Source of the DNA: Kappaphycus alvarezii
Taxonomy: Eukaryota > Rhodophyta > Florideophyceae > Gigartinales > Solieriaceae
DNA length: 64,000 nucleotides
Direction of reading: 5' to 3'
NCBI GenBank assembly: GCA_002205965.3
Contig: NADL03000624.1
Location: 434,001 to 498,000, forward strand
Shown here: piece after piece, positions 57,380 through 64,000 of the stretch
Layout: every line of letters starts with the position of its first letter
Position numbering within the stretch: position 1 is the first letter of the stretch
Made by a program: the position numbers and the translations under genes
The notes under the pieces: model-generated
What the model saw: the letters and a program-made list of their open reading frames with translations, nothing else
What the model was told of the DNA's origin: nothing
The model's database searches: none

Positions 57380-58511
57380 CTAGAAGTTGTAAGGCGACGA
57401 GATCGTCACATTCGTCGAAAAGCACTTTTGTCGCCGTCCAAGTCTCCCTTTATGTTTTGTATCGTTCGAAATGTGATCAATCTCATATAGGTCTTACCGT
57501 ATTCGACTATGAAGCCTTTCATTACTTGTCAGAGATATTTAAACCACTTTATGAGCAATTTACGCCTTATTACCGGAATTTGTTTGTTCTTGTTCTAAGT
57601 TTTTTTGATCGGCGTAGTGTTCTCCCACGTTCTTTAAACGCTGAGCAGTGCTTAGCTTTATTTATCACCTGTAATCGCGCAAAACGGTCAACCATGGCGC
57701 ATTGTTTATTCTACGGTACGACAACCTTAGTTTTGTCACTACTCACTCGCTTTGCCAGGCTTTTGGTACGAAGGGCACTGTGTAGGGATGAATATTCAAG
57801 AGTGAGAATGCCATCAAAGTCGGAAATGAATGTGTACAAGCAAATGATATCCGTCAAGTATCAATCCCTTTCAGATTTCTAAGGTGTTGCTGACGGATTA
57901 AAGCTTTATCTTGAGCAAAATGGTGACTGTGTCATTCAGAATCGGTTTTATACTGTATTTACGCATAACTGTTATGTCTCAAAAGTGTTATTGTTTGCTG
58001 TGAGCGGGGTGATAATCCCTTGTGCATTAAATGCGCTGGGTAGTATGCACGATTCGCTTAAATTAGAACGGTTGGGCTTTAAGAGAAGTTGGAACAGTGC
58101 TTCTGAAAGTATGGTGTAAGATGTGTAGTTGACTCTGCATTCTCAAGATAAAACTATCCATTTATAATTAAGATTTCCCATGATGAGTCGTATGCAAACG
58201 ATGCCGCTGAAAATTTCAAGATAAGGCAAGCCAAATCTGTTCGCTAAGCTTCGAAATGGGGTATGCGCGCCTTTCAAGGGTCGTTTCCGCGGATTAAGGG
58301 CATATTTTTATGCGAAGAAAACGGCGAGCGACATCTTTTGCTTCAGTGTACTGTCCATTTATTCAACTTCCGGTCAAGACTTCTTGTTATAAACCAAATA
58401 CTATCGACGTGCTTGCTACATCTCAGCGAAAAGGTAAACCTCTTCATAAGGGATGTGGCAAACACCTGTAACGCCAGAAACCATCTGCGCACATTCCATG
58501 TCAAGAGCTAA
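57380..58511 (+). pseudogene. PIF/Harbinger transposase (element 2), catalytic Glu changed to Lys
   Basis: Parallel to the 23.9 kb copy: RRRDRHIRRKALL, FDYEAFHYLSEIFKPLY, LFYGTTTLVLSLL and MPSKSEM, with a stop (TAA, 57,880-57,882) where a Tyr is expected. The frame continues VADGLKLYLEQNGD (first Asp) and NALGSMHDS (second Asp). After a frameshift come VRCVVDSAFS and ASKWGMRAFQGSFPRIK. The third catalytic residue is AAA (Lys, 58,254-58,256) instead of the Glu codon present in element 1. An additional TAA lies three codons before it. Its stop TAA (58,509-58,511) overlaps the complement of the accessory stop (58,507-58,509). Confidence 0.9.
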
Positions 58512-59464
58512 TCATCTTTGATATCTTTGCCAATACCACCACCGTTGTTCTTAGTTAACACTAACATCACCATTTCCATAAAACGTTGATGTCGCGCAAT
58601 GTCCTCCCTTCTCCGCTTTATTTCATCTCTACGTTGACGTTCCCACTTTATGCGCTCCTCTTCGCGCTCTCTCTCTGTCCTTCTTGTTTCTTCCTCTCAC
58701 CTTTTTTGTTGTTGAACTAGCATAATCTTAACACGGATGTCAGGTCCTCCCTGCTATTGCTTGGCGAACGTAGAGAACCGAGATGCTATACTGTGGGTCG
58801 TACTGCTACCGCCACAACTGAGGGTGTCGACGTTGGTACCGATGCAGCACGAACAACAGAAATCGAAGAACTCGGTACTTTGTTTTGTGCACTTTCCTTA
58901 TCAGGGCTAGAACCTTCCTCAGTGTCAAATCCCGACGGTGACGCCTCCTCAACAACCTCTTCAGCATTCTCCCCGTCTCCGATCTCGGCAATTCCCCTCA
59001 GCCGATACCAGAGATGCTCAGCACGGCGAAAGTAATCTGGCATTCTGGGATCTCTAGTCGGCATGCTCTTGCAATACAGTATCACAAATGCTATCGGCTG
59101 TTCTGGCCTTCCCCCGGAACATTCTAGCATGCTCTGCGGTCAGTACTTCCCACTTATCTTTCCCAAGTGGTTAAAACTTTTCAATTTCAACTAGTAGATA
59201 ATCAACTTCGCGTTGATCGAATCCGTTGCCTCTCGTAGGTGTTGCATTAGCCAATATCTTAGATTTTTTGATCTTCTTCCTGATTGTCAATGATACAGTC
59301 GGAGGGTCCCGCGATGGAGTACCCCCATATTCGTAGAAGGTACGAGGGTTAACAAGCGGATCGACTTGCGGATGGGCATTGGGAAGTTTTGGAAGGTTTT
59401 GGGACAAAAACGGAGTGCTGATGGTCGATAAATGGAAAGCGCTTGGAGTCGGTATTGGGGGCAT
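58507..59464 (-). pseudogene. Harbinger accessory protein (element 2), broken
   Basis: Minus strand, N to C: Pro-rich start (MPPIPTPSAFHLS), RKKIKKSKI, GNGFDQREVDYLLVEIEKF (Myb/SANT-like start; compare GSGFSHGELDNLLELLE in element 1), a stop, then YFRRAEHLWYRLRGIAEIGD and an acidic/Ser-Thr region. A charged coiled coil (TEREREEERIKWERQRRDEI, ARHQRFMEMVMLVL) ends with a TAG at 58,507-58,509. Frame breaks and at least two stops are present. Confidence 0.75.
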
Positions 59465-59775
59465 GCTGGTATAGGAAGGTGGGTCTGCTTCTGCCGGGTT
59501 GTTTCCTATTGCCTATGTTGGTATCTGTGAAAACATGGTTGTACCGTGCTTTGCTCGGAAACAACTTGCCAAAGACCACATATAGTCGTCCTTGTACACA
59601 TGTTGAGGATCTGGTGGGAAATTTTTTCTGGGTTGTCATTTGGTATGTTCCAAAATATTCTTTGAAAATCCTTGCCCTTCCGCCAAATTTAGCTATTTGC
59701 GGACACCTAAATCGGCCAAAATAACCAATTTACCTACACGCAATTTGAGATTTACAATTTCAGGAACGGCCCACT

Positions 59776-60440
59776 TATTTACACCCCTATCGCAGTTTTT
59801 TTAATAACTGGAGAATGAATTATTGTTTTTTGAATCCGTTTTTGTTAGGCTTGCAGTATCAAAATACGACTATAAATTGCCGTAATCTATTAAAACAGAT
59901 GGTATTGCACCAATGATCCTTAAACCCCAACAATTCCTATACTTTTGCACCACTCACCTCAATCCCTGATGGAACATGTTGTGGGCGCACGGCGCTACAG
60001 TACGTTTTGTACAAAGTCGAGCTCAGATATGGCGTACTGCATGCCGCGTGCCATTTGCAATTAACAACCTAATTTTGCAGTAATTGTTATGTAGGCGCTC
60101 AGCAAAGTGAACTGTCGCAATTGAATTTTTATGGTGGCTCTGTTTTATTCAGGTTGTTGTACAGATGCGCCACGTGGAGGCTGAATGTAAGCACCACAGG
60201 GATAAGTGTGTGTTCTGCAGTCAAATGTGCGTGGGTATGAATTAGTCCGAGCGGGCACAATGGTGCAGATTGTTTATCGAAGTATACAATGTGCATCTGA
60301 AGTGGTGGAAGGAAGGATCTACACTGATGTTGTGCAAGGTCACAGCACGAAGGGAAGCACGTACTGTGAATAGTTGGATACAGGTGTAAGGAAACGAGCC
60401 GGCTAAATTGCGAGCTGCGGATTATTTCGAGCTTGCTCGA
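59776..60440. other. Non-coding gap
   Basis: No gene recognised. A cysteine-containing frame on either strand near 60.13-60.45 kb has no motif that I know. Confidence 0.35.
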
Positions 60441-60452
60441 CTGGTACAATAA

Positions 60453-60710
60453 CACCTCGAACCAGATAAATATCCTGTCGCCGCAGCCACAGCGACAGAA
60501 AAGAAAGGTAAAGGAAGTAGAAAAAGGAATGCGGCCTTTCTCCGCTCAACCAGTACTTCCACGCTGGATCGCTGGGTAGACCTCATTTTGGACACTGAAG
60601 CCAACGTGGTTTTATCGCTAGCAAAAATAAACCCACGACCACATATGTGGCCTCACTTCAAGAATTGGGGGAGAGATTGGGGTGCTTTACTGATTCGAAA
60701 TACATGACGG
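60453..60710 (+). CDS. Open fragment of unknown origin
   Basis: Reads LEPDKYPVAAATATEKKG, a basic stretch KGSRKRNAAF, STSTLDRWVDLILDTEANVV, INPRPHMWPHFKNWG, then a stop; FTDSKYMTAIFRRPVSKGQ follows in another frame. Codon use looks protein-like, but there is no ATG and no family that I recognise. It may be the N-terminal region of a transposon protein, since the piggyBac-like relic lies downstream on the other strand. Confidence 0.25.
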
Positions 60711-60829
60711 CTATTTTCCGAAGACCAGTCTCCAAAGGACAAGCAAAATGTACTCATATGAGAACAAATGATTGTTCGAAAATATGTAAGTTTTTTTATT
60801 AAAATTATACACTGTTATGCTGAGTAAGA

Positions 60830-60900
60830 GAAACTTTACTTCACTGGGTATCTATCGTGAACACTGCAAATCTGACTATCCTTGAAGACTAACATCCCCT
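60830..60900 (-). repeat. LINE-family 3' end, diverged
   Basis: GAAACTTTACTTCACTGGGTATCTATCGTG, then ACACTGCAAATCTGACTAT, matches the terminus seen at 21,085 (ACTTTACTTCATTGAGTATC...). Confidence 0.7.
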
Positions 60901-60959
60901 AACTATAAAAGAAGTAGTTCCATCGCCACTCACAACCACCGCTGTGGCCTAATTCACTT

Positions 60960-61015
60960 CAAGTATAAAATGGAAAAGCACCTCGTGAGTTCGACTCCCT
61001 GTGCTTTACAGGAGG
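60960..61015 (+). other. Second tRNA-like/SINE-like segment
   Basis: TGGCCTAATTC resembles an A box and GAGTTCGACTCCCTG matches the B-box consensus (GGTTCGANTCC). The acceptor stem is not evident. With 34,188-34,275 it may represent a tRNA-derived SINE family; two weak cases do not prove it. Confidence 0.25.
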
Positions 61016-61334
61016 GCAAAACTTCCTTCAGAAAGTTCGACATTTCTGCGACGGCTGTCACCTCAGTTTGCTTAGCGCGCCCACTTGAACATGAGCAGAG
61101 TCGTTAATTCACTGATCAGTCATAAAGGGTAATAACATCATAGGTACGTATGCTAATTCCGCAAGTCGAACGACGCGAATCAGAAATGTAGACGGCTATA
61201 GTCAACGACTCAAAAGTTTTTTTTTGCTTAGTCCGCCAACAAAGAATGTAAGCGTAGACAAGTAAACATCACTATAGACTAGAATAAAGCATAACCTAAT
61301 TATGACAGAGATGGACATCGCGTAAGTGGTTTTG

Positions 61335-62420
61335 AAATCAGTTACGTCCTGTCTCTGAATGGCATACCCAACCTTCTTTGTTCAGTTTCAGGCACTCGAA
61401 GCAGAGAATTTTGGATTTCTTGTCATATTTGCAAAATTTCTATCTGCTTTGAAACGCCGTTTCCGTTGTGGCCCCATTGGCTCTTTTGCGCCTTTTCACT
61501 GTGGACACCAAGTTGATTCCAGGACCGCAGGCCAATGAGGGAATTTAATGCTCTGCAACTTCAACATCAGATCTGCGGAGGCCAAATGTGCATCAAATGA
61601 ATTTTCAATGAGTTGCTCTGCAAGTTTTGCATAAAACTATTTTTGCGAGATGCAATTTCTCGTACCCGTTACACCCTTGTATAGCAGCCATGAGTCAACG
61701 ATGCAAATTGCAAGCAGAAATGTATTAAACCTTGACGACCAATCATTGACTTCGAATTTCCTCTCCAATGCAAGATCATCCTGTCTGCATCTTTCATGCC
61801 TTTCAATATGGAAGCAAGTCTCATAGAATGTGCTGACAACCGCTGGGAGTGTAATTTCCACTTCCGCAAGCACCATTTCATAGCCAGCAGATCTCCAACG
61901 ATATCTTCTGATAAGCTCTGACGGAACTATTGTACCGGAAGTTCTGACGAAACATATTCTGTCTCTATCCATCAACATAACGGCCATCATAGAAGGATGG
62001 CTTTCCATCCTCGAACTCACCATACAGATATGACCTCCACGCATAAAAAATTCCAGCCCTGACGAAAATGACATGTGAAACTGCCTTGTCGCATTCTTGA
62101 CGGCACCTGTAAACCTGAGTCCATATTCGAAAAGTGCATTTGCTGTAGCCACAGAAATAATTGCAGAGTCTGCCCAAACACATCGATTTTAATGAAACCA
62201 AGGCTCTGTAAGGCGAGTAACAGTAGCAGTATCATGAGGGAAATATGACTCGTAGCGTCTATAACTGCAGTCAGATGCTGACAATACAATATTCAAGTTT
62301 AATACAATGCCATTGACACCGCAGCAGGCAGTCTTGATTTCACATCCGTTTTCCGGCTTAAGGTCCACAACGACATAGTACACATAACACTCTCCTCCAC
62401 CCCCATTCTTCCTCAACAAC
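61335..62420 (-). pseudogene. piggyBac-like transposase (DDE_Tnp_1_7 type), one nonsense codon in the core
   Basis: Minus strand: KPENGCEIKTACCGVNGIVL, ATVTRLTEPWF, a stop (TAA), then in the same frame NRCVWADSAIISVATA (the Asp of the second catalytic block), GLRFTGAVKNATRQF, FVRTSGTIVP, HIERHERCRQDDLALERKF, VNDWSSRFNTFLLAICIVDSW and a stop at 61,637. Downstream in shifted frames are FYAKLAEQLIENSFDAHLAS and a C-terminal Cys-rich end, ICKYDKKSKILCFECLKLN (about 61.34-61.43 kb). The order is that of piggyBac-related transposases. The N-terminal third, with the first catalytic Asp, is missing; it is cut at about 62,420, where GC-rich sequence begins. Confidence 0.75.
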
Positions 62421-62457
62421 TCATCCCTGCACCTCTTTCCTCCTCCCTCTGTCCACC

Positions 62458-62684
62458 ATGGCGGCGCCCGTCGCGGCCAAAGCGCGCCCACGCCCGTGTG
62501 CGCACATCGTCCGCGCCCACGTCTCACCCCTCCTCAATACGGTCCCGCCCACTGTTCGCGACTTCTGTCACACGCATCTCCCAGCGACGCAGCCCCGCGG
62601 CTGCCGTTGCTGTGGCCACTGGTGCCGTCGCAGATTGTGCTGACACCCTCGTGGTTACTACAAAAGGAAGAAGAGGATCAGAGG
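62458..62684 (+). CDS. Possible GC-rich host exon with Kozak-like ATG
   Basis: CCACCATGGCGG gives an ideal vertebrate/plant-type start context. The frame MAAPVAAKARPRPCAHIVRA, then LLNTVPPTVRDFCHTHLPA, uses G/C at nearly every third position and is unlike any other frame in the window. After about 50 codons the protein-like reading moves to another frame (AAAVAVATGAVADCADTLVV). GAGG|GTAAGC at 62,684/62,685 is a strong donor. A frameshift or a hidden micro-intron would be needed to join both parts. No family is assigned; the piggyBac relic abuts its 5' side. Confidence 0.35.
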
Positions 62685-62689
62685 GTAAG

Positions 62690-63425
62690 CGAGGCTTGAG
62701 GCGTTTTTGGGCACTGCTTAGGTCGCACTTGTCGACCAACTTTTACAAAATGCAAACTGTGAAACAACTTTCTTATACTTAATCAATGCTGGCTCGTCGG
62801 AGTCTCCTATTAATCCGTTGATTGACACTAAACACCTGTTTGTCATGTGTCCAACGTCAGCCATTTTTAGATCCTTACCGTTCGTATCTCTCAGTTCTAA
62901 ATACTTGAATGTGACTGGTAACCCACAACTTGGGGCTTCACACAACGCACAGTTACAGGCATGCGAACAGGTACAGTGGAGTCTGACGAGGAGATAATGG
63001 CGTACATGGTGTCGTAGGGGCGGATACGGTACTGAGGGCGCATATGCTCATAGAGATAAAGCAAACGTAGCTCAATCAAATAAAACGCGTAAGCAAGGAT
63101 TTCCGCGAAGTCAGTCACCCAAAAACATCCTTCCATATAATTCTCTTTTGGAAAGGGCACGGAGGATTGATTGGTGTAACTCCTCCTGGCTTGGAAAGAC
63201 TCATTTAAAACATGACAATGCAGAAACTCTGTCCGAAGCAGAAGGTACATCACTACTTAACACAGTTGTAATACTTCTTTCTGCAATGATTTTGTTCATT
63301 TCAGTCATGGCGTTAGCAATAATTTTCATGCGTTCAATGTAGTCTTGAGTTTAGAACTGGGAACCTAGGTTGGATTCCGAATACAAGGAATGAAGGGACT
63401 ACACCGTTTTCTCCGTTGGTGTCAT
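62690..63425. other. Unassigned
   Basis: A 118-codon open frame on minus (62,897-63,253) contains MEGCFWVTDFAEILAYAFYL and ELRLLYLYEHMRPQYR but no motif that I can name. It may be a fragment of the retrotransposon that follows. Confidence 0.3.
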
Positions 63426-63429
63426 TCAT

Positions 63430-64000
63430 GGCTTAGTTAGCAATCTCGAGGAGAAGCTCCTTTCTGATGGGTACATTCGATGAACTTTTCGAAAGATACG
63501 GCGTAGCGGAGCATAAAGTCGTTCCCCTGTACCGAGAGAGTTATTGGCTTCAGCACCAGAAATTCTAAGTTTGATTCCACATGCATTCAAGATGCCTTTC
63601 CATCGGAGAGAGTTAAATACTGATCCTGCGTCGGTCCGAATCTGATTAGGGTATCCAGAGTACTCTAGACACCAGGCCTAAAGAAAAGCAATCCAGATTC
63701 CTTCAACACTCTGATTGTATCATGGGCTCGGGTCTAAGAAAACGGCGCTTGAAAAATGATTGGCTGTGTCGATAACATGAAGGACTGTATGATTGCTGAT
63801 AAACATTAAATTTGCAGATAGTTCGTCACCAAAAACAGTTCATCTGTATCTTTTATGGAGACACTGAAGCGAATTGGAGTAGGACCAAGACATTGACATT
63901 TATCGCTATTTTGTGAAATCTTCTCGAGGATTTGTTTCGTATTAGTATGACACTCTTCCGGTCCGTCTTTTTGAAAAGACTCAATAACTTTTCAGTGGAA
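63430..64000 (-). pseudogene. Retrotransposon integrase core, runs off the window
   Basis: Minus strand in broken frames: CHTNTKQILEKIS, CQCLGPTPIRFSVS, VLHVIDTANHFSSAVFL (first Asp), WCLEYSGYPNQIRTDAGSVF (second Asp in RTDAGSVF), GILNACGIKLRISGAEANNS, LGTGERLYAPLRRIFRKVH. This is the order of an rve integrase core (D...D...E: H-V-.D-A...R-D-.GS-F...E-.-NS-G-GER). Stops and frameshifts mark it as a relic. It continues beyond 64,000. Confidence 0.7.

Larger units (their letters stand above)
57099..59772. mobile_element. PIF/Harbinger element 2, TIRs and ACT target duplication
   Basis: The left end GGGCCGTTCCTGAAAT (57,099-57,114) is the exact reverse complement of the right end (59,757-59,772). 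ACT flanks both ends (57,096-57,098 and 59,773-59,775). Length is 2,674 bp. The layout is the same as in element 1: transposase plus, accessory minus, converging. TIRs of the two elements are related (GGGC, CTCCTGAAAT/TTCCTGAAAT) but not identical, so they are distinct subfamilies. Confidence 0.95.

Overview
The window is eukaryotic nuclear DNA that is dominated by decayed transposable elements. The evidence for this is introns with GT/AG borders and matching reading phase, the absence of operon-like gene packing, and DNA transposons of several eukaryotic superfamilies next to 5'-truncated non-LTR retrotransposons. I cannot name the species. Membrane-anchored trypsin-like proteases in a transposon-rich genome would suit a macroalga or another protist better than an animal or land plant, but that is a weak inference.

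Host genes are few. Two paralogous, probably membrane-anchored, S1 family serine proteases lie on the minus strand at about 3.9-5.2 kb and 21.6-23.2 kb. Both have His-Asp-Ser triads, Asp189-type (Arg/Lys) specificity pockets and one C-terminal transmembrane helix. A multi-exon gene of unknown function with short introns lies at about 51.5-54.0 kb (minus). A GC-rich exon with a Kozak-like ATG sits at 62.46-62.68 kb (plus). From about 9.1 to 16.4 kb the DNA is AT-rich and I recognise no gene in it.

Mobile elements: two PIF/Harbinger elements can be delimited exactly by terminal inverted repeats and 3-bp target duplications (23,773-26,669 with AAT; 57,099-59,772 with ACT). Both carry a transposase on the plus strand facing a coiled-coil accessory gene on the minus strand. 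Further Harbinger relics are at 31.5-32.7, 39.0-40.0 and 55.8-56.3 kb. A Tc1/mariner (DD34E) element is bounded by TIRs and TA at 26,907-28,447, and a second Tc1 relic is at 37.6-38.5 kb. A hAT relic (34.6-36.7 kb), a CACTA/KDZ-like relic (42.8-46.9 kb, interrupted by a LINE fragment), a piggyBac-like relic (61.3-62.4 kb) and LTR-retrotransposon integrase fragments (47.3-47.8 kb and the right edge) complete the list. At least ten 3'-terminal fragments of LINEs are scattered through the window.

Several structures are not explained by genes or named transposons. The strongest is a stretch of about 1.1 kb (50.03-51.15 kb) in which at least fourteen separate stem-loops follow one another. Others are a perfect 31-bp hairpin at 3.12 kb with a duplicated 10-bp spacer, a long foldback at 41.9-42.05 kb, a double hairpin at 47.2 kb, and arrays of 169-bp units very rich in CCWGG (40.1-40.8 kb) with a relative at 54.5-55.6 kb.
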